This document shows, in pieces, positions 55,050-64,000 of a stretch of DNA of 64,000 nucleotides. Position 1 is the stretch's first letter; the number at the start of each line of letters is the position of its first letter. This DNA comes from Biscogniauxia marginata (Eukaryota; Ascomycota; Sordariomycetes; Xylariales; Xylariaceae). Below the pieces are notes generated by a model, which saw nothing but the letters and a program-made list of their open reading frames with translations, was not told where the DNA came from and did no database searches. Where the stretch lies: positions 1 to 64,000 of the forward strand of contig MU404124.1 of NCBI GenBank assembly GCA_022695795.1. Direction: 5' to 3'. Both the position numbers and the translations under genes were made by a program.

Positions 55050-56019
55050 TTATAATGGCAACATTTGCTCATGTCTTGTAGTATAAAGCTGAATTTGACC
55101 CTTTGGTTGCAACGACGCTAGGTCGAGGCGTTTCTCACCTCTTTGGCGCCGCCAGTAATTGGTCGCTTCTAGTATTTCGTGGCAACCTTCCAAAAGCCAA
55201 CCCCATCTTTGCAGGAAAGGCATGGTGACTTCCCAGTTCCGCGGATCCCACAGCTCTCCCCATACAACCAAGCCAGACCAATCCCCTTCACCCCGTGACT
55301 CAATGATATCGTCCCACAGCTGTTGCTCCTCCTCTTCTGACAGGATCCCAGAAACGGCTACCAAGAAATTGCCACGCATCCTAGGCACCGGAAACAGATC
55401 AATCCACGGATGATGTGGAATTCTCAGCTGGAGTTTTGTGGGGACTAGGTTGTCTGGACAAGGGGCCATATGTGCGTCTAGACTGAGATGCGGCCCGGCA
55501 TAGCTAAATGGAGAAATAGCACTGCAGACAAGCCAATCAATCCTGAACCCGAGAATGACAGAATTCCGCGTCAAGCTGTCGATAACGTTTAGTTGGATGA
55601 GCCTCAACAGGTGATCTGCACTTGGTTGGCATGCCGCATAGCTGGCTAGATATTGCTCGGCAAAACGGCGCAATATTGCACGCTTCTGTTTGATGTTTTC
55701 CTCGGTGACATCCCTAAACATCACATCGTCATTTGAATAGACAACTACGCTACGGCGTGGGACATCAACAGTCCTAGCTTGGTCGTGATGCTGCGTTTCC
55801 CTCTGACGGCCTTGACGTTATTCAGTACCAAGATGGTTTCTTTGAGAGAACACAGCATCTTTACTTACTCGCGCGCTTGTTTAATCTGTTCTGCAGCCTT
55901 TTCCGCTCCTTTTGATCAGTGACACCTGCCCAGTCTTCCCCGCAGCGGCGAATGTATGCCTCGTGGGGCATATGCTGTGCCTCAATTTGCAAGACGTTGG
56001 CAACAGTGCTAAAAGCCAT
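55050..56019 (-). CDS. DUF3425 bZIP-like protein
   Basis: Two exons, 56019-55865 and 55800-55050, give 301 residues. The N-terminal exon has the hallmark DWAGVTDQKERKRLQNRLNK, a bZIP-type basic region (NRLNKRA). The C-terminal exon carries DUF3425: FRIDWLVCSAISPFSYAGPH, TKLQLRIPHHPWIDLFPVPR, SGLVVWGELWDPRNWEVT and LLEGCHEILEATNYWRRQRG. Such proteins are taken as fungal transcription factors. There is no clear leucine heptad after the basic region. The 64-nt intron needs the donor GTAAAG and acceptor CAGAG to stay in frame; the nearby GTAAGT does not. That joint, right after the basic region, is the part most open to correction. Confidence 0.82.
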
Positions 56020-58010
56020 AGTCACGAATAAAGTTATGTTCAATATCGGAAATCATCCCAAAGTCTGCTCAGCTCTAGTACTTCAACCCGGCGTATATAT
56101 ATGCACCTGGCTGACACTTCTAAGCTTGCCTATAATATGCCCCACAAGATCGTACGATCCCCGTATAAGATTCAACCACACGCTAATGCAACCGGCTGAC
56201 GTGCCATGAGGCTAGGAACTGCGTGAGAAATGTGTACATGTCGTCGACCTTCAACAACATAAGTTTTGGGGTTTATTCTTTTACTGGGACTATTTTTACG
56301 TCTATGGTCATAGAGCTTTCACGCCAGGGGGAATATCGTGTCTAGAGGGGCGTTCGTCTACCGGATGGATCTTTTCTGTACCTCCTCGTAGCTGAATTAA
56401 TAGCTACCCTCGGTAAGATCACAGGGGCACACAAAGTATAACACTGCAACCAGCCGTTTCGTCTATGGAGCTTCTAGTAACATAATACCTATACTGGCAG
56501 TTAATTTTTAGTAGCTTCTAGTTCTTTGCTCCAGCTCTCGAGGTACCGCTTGTCAGCCCGCAGACCTGTAGCTATTCGTTTGTTTCTAGCTTTGAGCTTC
56601 TAAACTTCGTGACTCAGTTATTATTTTGTTGCTATCGGATTCTTCTACTCCTTCGCTTAATTTCACATCAGAAACTTAAGCCTCTTGGCCTGTTGATATA
56701 ATAGCTCGTCAACATGGAATTTGTCACATATTTATCCTCGATACTGTGAAACTTGTGTCCTCGAGGATATGAGGTGTGTGAGAATTGGTATAATATATTC
56801 AGGGACAATATCCAATCTTTACTAGGAACGAGACCACGGCAGAAAATGAGACCGCCAGTGAAGGCCAAAAGGAGTACATTAGAAATGACTTAAGGTACCT
56901 TGAACTAACAACATTATTCCAAATTATAAGAGAGTGTTAAAGGGCTAAGTTGCAGTGGAGCATAAGGTAACTTAGCAATGAAGTCTTTGGAACTGTGTCA
57001 CGGCGTTGTCGCCGCTACGCTAATGACCAAAAGGTCAGTGATTTAACCTGTGAGAGTGAAATCCAGGGCTCCAATGCTGTCTTATATGGGCTCCCAGCCC
57101 ATACGTTAATAGAATAGTGGTTATATTAAAATTAAATGATGACTTATAAACTAACAGGTAACTAACTAGCAAAGAAAATGCAGGGTTATATAGCCTTTTA
57201 ATAAGTCCCTTGAGGGTTAGTTAAGTTCTTTAAAAGATAATTGAGCTTTTTAAGAGATATAATTATAATTCATAATAGTCTATAATTCATAACATTACAA
57301 GGCTTAGAACTACAGTTCAGTTCTAAACTTGTACTAAGCTTACATTTTTCCTGTCAGGAGTTGGACGTGTAGAAATTCTTAGTAAGCCCGCTTCTGATAC
57401 CTTGCCCCCTCTATCTCAACCTATTCTTCGAGAAAATACATCTAGAAACATTGAGTTGGAAATAATTAAACCTCAAACCCGCTCCCAATCCTATCTACTT
57501 ACTTTATGACCCGCCCTTTTAATATGGTTCCACTTGCTTCTGAATATTTTGATCTCATGGCAATAGTCATCCGAACGGTAACAACTTGGCCGTTCTAGAG
57601 CCCGTTTTCGGTGTATAATTGATGTACAAATGTGACGTCTCAGTCACATGACGAGAGAATAAGGGAGGTATGGAATGATACGCAGCTGCTATTTATAGGT
57701 ACTGTGGCTAGTGCTGTCAAAGCCACAATTGACGCTACCCGGGGTCGGTGAACTGCCGAAGCTAGCGCCACACTGTTTGGGTGACATACCTAATTGAAGC
57801 TGACAGCTTGAAACCAGCAACGATACTTGCCAAGCACAACATCAATAGATCTGATCGACTTTCCCCGAGGTGGTGTGTATGAACTCCCTCGTTTAGATGC
57901 TTTATTCTCAACACTATCCAGCAGTTTGGATATTCTCCAATGATTCTGTGTGTTAACTACTGAATTACACGAGTAGCGTGCGCGATAGGTGGTTTCTCCA
58001 TCGAGCGACG
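56020..58010. other. Long AT-moderate intergenic region
   Basis: About 2 kb without a gene. 57140-57340 is AT-rich. A tRNA-like hairpin string near 57001-57065 could be a decayed tRNA or element end, but does not fold as one. The right end holds the DapB promoter. Confidence 0.5.
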
Positions 58011-60925
58011 ATGGGTACGGCATCTACCAAGTGTTCCGAAATCAAGCTGACGACTGGTTATGCTAACGCTATCATAGCTTCACCGCGATCCTCCCATGAC
58101 TCGCTATCCTCCGTATCCACGACAAGCCTAGTGTTCGAACGACTCAACGAAAGAGAGAAGCGTAATGCCCATGACTCTGATTTCGACGATGACGATCCCC
58201 TCAAACATGGCTCAGATGATGAACGAGATGCCTTCCTGGCGTCTAATGCACGACGGAAGATAGTCGGGATGGACAGAAAATTGAAGCGAATCATATTTAT
58301 TTTAGCCGGTCTTTTTGTGGCTGCTTGGATTGTCGCTCTCATCACCTTTCTCTCCTCGAAATCATACCAGCATCCTTCTCAGCAGGAACACGACCCAACA
58401 GCGACCAATACTCGTGGATCCGGCAAGAAGATTACTTTGGATCAAGTTATGGGTGGCTATTGGCGAGCGCAACAACATGAGATAAGTTGGATTGCAGGTT
58501 CAGAGGGAGAAGACGGTCTGCTTCTTGAAAGAGGAGCAAGTGGGAAAGATTACCTCGTCGTTGAGGATGTTCGGAGCCGGAATGGAGACCATACTGGCAC
58601 CGGTGGCAAAGTCACATCTGCTCAGACCTTAATGAAGAATTCGTGGTTCAATTCCGATGGTCGCCAGCTCTCACCGGGCCAAGTGTGGCCGAGTCCCGAC
58701 CTGAAGAAGGTTCTTATTGCGACCGATGTTAAGGGTGTCTGGAGACACTCCTTTACCGCGATCTACTGGATCTTCGATGTCGGTACCCAAACTGCTGAGC
58801 CTTTAGATCCTAAAGATCCCGATCTCAGGGTTCAACATGCTCAGTGGAGTCCCAAGAGCAATGCAGTTTCCTATACTAGCTCTAATAATTTATACGTGCG
58901 ACGGCTCGGGGGTGAGAATGTTGTCCAAATCACTACCGACGGCGGCCCTGAGTACTTCTATGGAATCCCAGACTGGGTTTATGAAGAGGAAGTCTTGGCT
59001 GATAACAGCGCGACATGGTGGTCTGAAAGTGGGGAGTTCATGGCCTTCCTGAGAACGAACGAGACATTGGTACCCGAATATCCGATTCAGTTCTTCATCG
59101 ACAGGCCTAGTGGTACCCAGCCCCCAACTGGGGAGGAGAATTACCCCGAAGTCCAGCAGATCAAATACCCGAAGGCTGGCGCTCCAAACCCATTCGTGGA
59201 CCTCTTATTCTACGATATGACTCGAGGTGATGTCTTCTCGGTTGAAATCGACGGTGGTTTTGATCCCGATGACCTACTGATCACGGAAATTACGTGGGCT
59301 GGCAGCAAAGTGCTCATCAAGGAAACCAATCGTGTCAGCGATATCATGCGCGTTATCCTAGTCGATATCGTTGCGCGAACCGGAAAGACTGTAAGGACCG
59401 TCGATGTGGGAAAGATTGATGGCGGTTGGTTTGAAATCTCGCAAGAGACTACTTACATCCCTGCTGACCCAGCCAACGGGAGACCAGAAGATGGTTATAT
59501 TGACACCGTCATTCATGACAATGGAGATCACCTAGCGTATTTTAGTCCCATGGATACAGACAAGCCCGTCATGCTCACATCCGGAAACTGGGAGGTTGTA
59601 TCTGCGCCTTCCGCTGTCGATCTAAAAAATAATCTCGCATATTTCGTTGCCACTAAGGAATCTTCGATTCAGCGACACGTTTATAGCGTTAAATTTGACG
59701 GGTCAGACATGAAGCCAATCACGGATACTAGCAAGGAGGGCTACTACAGCGCGTCTTTTTCCAACAAGGCTGGGTATGCCCTTGTCACTTACTCGGGACC
59801 AAACGTGCCCACGCAGAAAGTCATTAGCACGCCAAGCAACCCGGAATCATATGAGCATATAATTGAGGAAAACAAAGACTTGGCGAATCGGGCTAAAAGA
59901 TATGAGCTGCCACTCCTAGAGTACGGTACAGTTACTGTTGATGATGTGGAGCTCAATTACGTTGAACGGCGTCCTCCGCACTTCAACCCTAAAAAGCGAT
60001 ATCCCGTCCTTTTCTACCAGTACTCTGGCCCGGGCTCGCAGACAGTTAGCAAAACGTTCAAGGTCGATTTCCAGTCATACATCGCAGCTAGCCTTGGCTA
60101 TATCGTGGTGACTGTAGATGGGAGGGGCACTGGTTTCATTGGTCGTAAGGCGCGTGTGATTGTACGCAAGAATCTTGGGAAATGGGAAGCACATGACCAG
60201 ATTGCCGCAGCCAAGATATGGGCCGCGAAGTCATATGTAGATGAATCGCGTATCGGCATCTGGGGCTGGTCATACGGAGGCTTTCAAACGCTGAAGACGC
60301 TTGAACAAGATGCAGGACAGACGTTCCAGTATGGCATGGCGGTTGCGCCCGTGACGGATTGGCGATTCTATGACAGTATCTACACAGAACGGTACATGCT
60401 GACGCCGCAGCAGAACAAGGACGGCTACGATGGCACGGCGATCAATAATGTTACTGCTCTCAGCCAAAACGTGCGCTTCCTTATAATGCACGGTGTTGCC
60501 GACGATAATGTCCATATGCAGAGTACACTCACTCTTCTAGACAAGCTTGACCTGGCGGGTATCGAGAACTACGATCTCCACATGTTCCCTGACAGTAATC
60601 ACGGCATCAGCTTCCATAACGCAAACCGGATTGTTTACGATAGTGAGTTTGTCCCTATTTTCGTTACTCTAATTGCCTAGCTTGTGAACCTATTTGAATG
60701 AGGGATATGGTGTGCTGACAGGATGCAGAACTAAGCAATTGGCTCATCAACGCCTTCAATGGTGAATGGCTCAAAATAACAAATGCTCAACCCATCCCTA
60801 CGAAGGTAAAGCGGGGCGCCGAGGAGTTGAGAAAAGGGGTGGAAGATATCCGGAGAAGATCGGGCATCTCTGTCAAGGGTGGACAGGCACTTCCATTGTC
60901 GGCCCTATCCGGATTAGATTCTTAG
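58011..60925 (+). CDS. dapB: Dipeptidyl aminopeptidase B (DapB)
   Basis: Two exons, 58011-60642 and 60729-60925, 942 residues. The intron (GTGAGT ... TGCTGACAG ... CAG) adds a C-terminal tail ([14 protein letters not shown] onward). ATG 58011 is the first Met in frame. A cytoplasmic acidic N-terminus and one membrane helix ([20 protein letters not shown], about 93-115) make it a type II membrane protein. A beta-propeller then leads to the S9B peptidase domain with Ser754 (WGWSYGG), Asp831 (GVADDNVH) and His864 (DSNHGIS). The propeller EEEVL motif ([10 protein letters not shown]) that binds the substrate N-terminus is present. DapB cuts X-Pro/X-Ala dipeptides in the vacuole. Complete and probably active. 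Confidence 0.96.
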
Positions 60926-61533
60926 AGCGTCCATTACGCGGCGTTATGGAGTTTGGCTATAGGTTATCACTATTTCGCATTGCGATGAGAAGATACATGT
61001 ACGCATAAATACAATGTTGAAAAAAACAATTTTCATACATGAAGCCTGATCGATGTGGCTCTGGCAAAGGGCAGCGAGACCATAGTAGCTCTATAGTAAG
61101 TAGCCATTTTTCTTCGTCAATCGCATCCAGAGACCACCTACTTCGGAAACATATCGACCTAGTATCTATCAATACGAGATTAACCTAGAAGTAGAAACTG
61201 GTTGGGCCAAGTGACATCCTAAATACCCGTCACTAAGATGAATATGATATTCCTCCGGTGGTCATTGATATTCTGAATCGTCTCACATTATATAATAGCA
61301 CGTAATGTACAAGGGGGCTCGTAAGTAAAAGAGCATCTGGCAGGAGTAACAGTTCTCCGTAACAATAAACCATACCCCATTTCCAACACGTTATTAATAC
61401 ACAACCCCTTCTTCCTACCTATATAGTATTATATACTCCTATTTACTTGTTCGTCACGGATGTTTGGTAATAGTCCTTGAACGACTTACCCAGGTCCGTA
61501 AATCAGCACTCGTAGAAACTAAGAGCCCAGATA
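60926..61533. other. Intergenic
   Basis: 3' flank of DapB and unremarkable sequence. No gene seen. Confidence 0.45.
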
Positions 61534-61662
61534 CTAAACCCCCCCCTGCCTTTGAAGGTCGCCGGTGCAATCTTCGCGTGCGTCCCGCCGGCAGAGGACA
61601 CTGTCGGTCTCCTGCTGCGGGTCGGCGATAGCGCCGAGGGCGAGGATCAAGATTTTTGGCGT
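61534..61662 (-). pseudogene. Small secreted-protein-like relic without a start codon
   Basis: From 61662 the minus strand reads T-P-K then ILILALGAIADPQQETDSVL and ends at TAG 61534-61536, 43 codons. It looks like a short signal peptide plus Cys-containing peptide (CRRDAREDCTGD), but the first codon is ACG where ATG would be expected. The upstream sequence is pyrimidine-rich like a fungal 5' leader, with a CTATAAAG box near 61860. It may be a dead gene, a gene with an unseen upstream exon, or chance. Confidence 0.22.
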
Positions 61663-62220
61663 ACAGGGTGTGGGATATAGGATGTGGTCTGTGTAGGGAG
61701 GTAGACGATTGATGAGGGTTGAGGGATCTCGTGTGAAGCTTGGACTTTCTTTTAGTTGTGGGCTTGGGCGTGTGAAGCTGGTCAGTGATGTATTTGCGTG
61801 GATATGTGCGTAGATATGAACTTAAACTGCTTCGATGGTTAGAGCAGATGCTCAGGTCTTTATAGCTGTCTATCTACCCGTACTGGGCCGTTCGCTCGCC
61901 CATAGATCGCTGTTGGATCTAGTAAAAAGCCAGCCGTAACTACTTATAAGCTGCGGTGGCTTGAACAACCCCCTCGGAGATTTTCCCTCGAAAACTGCAG
62001 CATGGGTATAATTGGATCGACCACAACAGTATGGCCGATACTCAACAAAGAATACCACACATACGAAGGTGGTATCGTTCAATTAGTAACTAGTTTTCTC
62101 GAAGCCATTACCCTGTTAACTAAATGCAGAACATTCTCCACCAATACGAAAGTCACTAAGTGAGCACTACCAGAAACAGTATCGTTTAGCCCTCTCTAAC
62201 CCTATATCTGAATCAATTGA
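61663..62220. other. Intergenic
   Basis: Possible promoter of the small relic on the minus strand, including two AGCTTCACACG copies and a TATA-like box. No intact gene. Confidence 0.4.
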
Positions 62221-62508
62221 GAAGTCGGCGTGGAGGACAATCGAGGCCATACGGTCCTTGACTTGGCTTCTTCGGTGCAACCAGATGAGGTAGCAAAGAA
62301 GTTAGTGATTCGCCTCAAGTCGGCGGGGTACAAATTAAACAAAGAGGTCAAATTAGGAGAGCAGTTGGTTTCGGGATATGATCGCGATATTATTCATTGG
62401 ATCGGGCGATTCTATCTTAGCTTTGCGGGTAGTCAAAAAGCCTGGGTGCGGTTACGGGTAATAGCAAAAGCACAGTATGACTCTAGAAATCTTATGCTAC
62501 TAAAATGA
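62221..62508 (+). pseudogene. Fragment of an ankyrin-like protein C-terminus
   Basis: An open stretch without a Met start reads VEDNRGHTVLDLASSVQPDE and later GYDRDIIHWIGRFYLSFAGS, ending at TGA 62506-62508. DNRGHTVLDLA is a typical ankyrin-repeat helix-turn string, followed by a Trp-containing helical tail. No upstream exon with donor could be found, so it is treated as a relic; it could instead be the last exon of a gene whose 5' part I cannot see. Confidence 0.35.
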
Positions 62509-62851
62509 ATTATACTTGTTTGATTTGATCAAACTGTGACTTGAGGTTCTTAGGTAAGATAGCTCACATCCCAGCCCAGGGAACAACCAGGAATTTCGAG
62601 ACACAAACGCCGTATCATATTCTACCTATAAAAATACTACTCTGGGCACTACCAACCATTAATTGACGATAAGGTGCTTAAAGTGAAGCTCCTAGATCAA
62701 TACAACTATTATTGGTAGAGAATAAAGGTAGACCTAACGTTTTATCCAAATTATTGTATATACACACACAGACACCATTTAACACTAGCCCACCGCATAT
62801 ATAATACGGTGATACTACCACACGTACCCCTGTTTTGAAGCCACACTTTCC
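62509..62851. other. Intergenic
   Basis: 3' flank of the secreted protein gene; short TA-rich tracts. No gene. Confidence 0.45.
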
Positions 62852-63592
62852 TTACAGCATCATGGCAGCACCCAGGAGACCAGCAGCTGCAATGGCACCT
62901 GCCAGCACCCCAGTAGGTCGAGGAGCAGCGTCAAGAGAGACAGAAGAGGTAGGGGCAGCATTCTCGCCAGCGCCCGTGCCCGAGCCGGAGCTCCCATCAG
63001 TAGCAGTAGCAGTAGCAGCACCCGTCGTCCCCGTCCCCGTCACCACAGACGTGTTCAGGCCCCCGGGGACGGGGAAAGTGGCAGCGGGCGTGCTCAGCGT
63101 CCCGGAGCACCCGGCCGCCGTGTACGCCTGCAGCGCCGACACGACCTGCGTCACGTACGCGCCGAGCTCGCCGCCGCCGCACGACGTCAGCAGGCCCTGG
63201 ATCCCCTCGCTGTTCGACCCGTACCAGCTGCTCGCCGCCGCGTCGTACGAGGAGTACGGCGCCTGCAGCGACGAGGGCAGGGCCGCGGTCACCGAGCACA
63301 GGACGGCCGGGTCCGAGGGCGCGGATGCGGACGCGCTCGCGCCGAAGGTCGCGAGGAAGTCGGAGAGGTCGCTGGCCGGTGTGGGGATCGAGGACAGGAT
63401 CGACAGCGCGGAGGTCGTGCAGGCTGGGTCGAGGGTGTTGCCGTCGTCGCTGTTGCTGTTGTCCTGCCGCGCTTGGACGGGGGACACGGGATCGGGGTGC
63501 AGAGAGCGGAGGTTGCTGAGCTGGTGCGGGCTGTATGTTGCAGCAGCCGTGGAGGCAAGGCCGAAGAAGGCGAGGGCGATTTGGGTATACAT
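62852..63592 (-). CDS. Secreted, probably GPI-anchored Ser/Ala-rich protein
   Basis: A 246-residue frame from ATG 63592. A signal peptide (MYTQIALAFFGLASTAAA) is followed by a domain with four spaced cysteines (DPACTTSALSILSSI, VLCSVTAALPSS, LLTSCGGGEL, AAGCSGTLS). A Thr/Ser/Gly/Ala tract and a hydrophobic end (GVLAGAIAAAGLLGAAMML) fit GPI anchoring. The layout matches fungal proteins annotated as infection-structure-specific, whose function is not established. Strong GC bias produces long overlapping plus-strand frames that I regard as shadows. No introns. Confidence 0.8.
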   Translation of the reverse strand: MYTQIALAFFGLASTAAATYSPHQLSNLRSLHPDPVSPVQARQDNSNSDDGNTLDPACTTSALSILSSIPTPASDLSDFLATFGASASASAPSDPAVLCSVTAALPSSLQAPYSSYDAAASSWYGSNSEGIQGLLTSCGGGELGAYVTQVVSALQAYTAAGCSGTLSTPAATFPVPGGLNTSVVTGTGTTGAATATATDGSSGSGTGAGENAAPTSSVSLDAAPRPTGVLAGAIAAAGLLGAAMML

Positions 63593-64000
63593 TTTATTTT
63601 CTCTTCTGTTCTCTTTTTTTTTCTTCTGGGTTTTCTTTTCTGTTGAGGGTGATGATTTGCCTGGTTAAGGAAGTGTTGACGATGGTGTGGCAAAAATTGG
63701 AGGAAAGTGACGATTATGATGGAAGCTCGATGATATAAAAATTAAGAACGAGTTGGTATCTAGGTAACTAGAAATACCATGCTGGGCTTTGGGGAAGGGG
63801 GAATCGGAATCCTAATACTTGACAGATGCTTGATGTTATTTATATCCTACAGTGTTCCACGAGATGTTCCTCATCAGGAGAGTGGGGCCGGTAATCCTGA
63901 AGGCTGATTCGTCCCAAGCCTACTTCTATCTTGTCTTGGCGTCGCAAAGCCGTCAGACAGCATCTGCATTGCTGCTGCGGTGCTGCTGATGTGAGCAAAG
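63593..64000. promoter_or_regulatory. Upstream region of the secreted protein gene
   Basis: Pyrimidine/purine-asymmetric leader directly upstream of ATG 63592 and 400 bp of non-coding sequence to the window end. No other gene seen. Confidence 0.45.

Noticed and set aside
57001..57065. tRNA-like hairpin (ACCAAAAGGT) with a degenerate B box
   Set aside because: No A box and T-arm pairing fails; at most a mutated relic.
62835..63668. 277-codon plus-strand frame
   Set aside because: Antisense to the signal-peptide/GPI gene; composition follows from GC bias.
1..64000. CRISPR arrays, rRNA and intact tRNA genes
   Set aside because: Looked for and not seen; CRISPR is not expected in a fungus.

Overview
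This is a nuclear window from a filamentous ascomycete. Short introns (about 50-180 nt) carry GTRNGT-type donors, CTAAC/CTGAC branch points and YAG acceptors. The gene set includes cullin-3, DapB, UTP20, POL5, CwfJ, GH131 and fungal-only families such as DUF3425, NmrA-like and a SesB-like hydrolase-NACHT-ankyrin protein. Strongly AT-rich blocks beside GC-balanced genes look like repeat-induced point mutation (RIP). Family content fits a sordariomycete; I would not name an order with confidence.

Layout. 1-4.5 kb is a decayed repeat block: a TTTTTAA satellite, AT-rich tracts, three solo LTRs with exact 5-bp target-site duplications (869-1314, 2804-3052, 3779-3957), a probable fourth (418-613), and a coding relic. 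4.5-10 kb is a gene margin: an F-box gene (4572) and several damaged genes, namely a kinase-like gene with one in-frame TGA, a four-exon gene with one in-frame TAG that only appears once introns are removed, and a doubtful small frame with a TGA. 11-20.4 kb has a secreted GH131 enzyme, a disordered protein, cullin-3 and an extended Zim17-type mitochondrial zinc-finger protein. 20.8-31.1 kb has UTP20 and, divergently, a CwfJ/Drn1-type protein. 31.5-34.1 kb is a six-exon multipass membrane protein. 34.1-37 kb is gene-poor and holds a 10-N assembly gap between homopolymers. 37-42 kb has POL5 and a small serine-rich protein. 42.7-47.5 kb is a five-exon NLR-like gene (alpha/beta hydrolase, NACHT, ankyrins). 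49-64 kb has a YbjQ-type protein, a polysaccharide deacetylase with a duplicated N-terminal module, an NmrA-like protein, a DUF3425 bZIP-like protein, dipeptidyl aminopeptidase B, two small relics and a probable GPI-anchored secreted protein.

There is no obvious biosynthetic cluster. Housekeeping genes for ribosome biogenesis (UTP20, POL5), RNA processing (CwfJ), ubiquitin ligation (CUL3) and mitochondrial chaperoning (Zim17) sit among secreted or cell-wall genes (GH131, deacetylase, GPI protein, DapB) and one self/non-self type NLR. Exon joins were worked out by eye from splice signals and frame; they are inference without transcript support.
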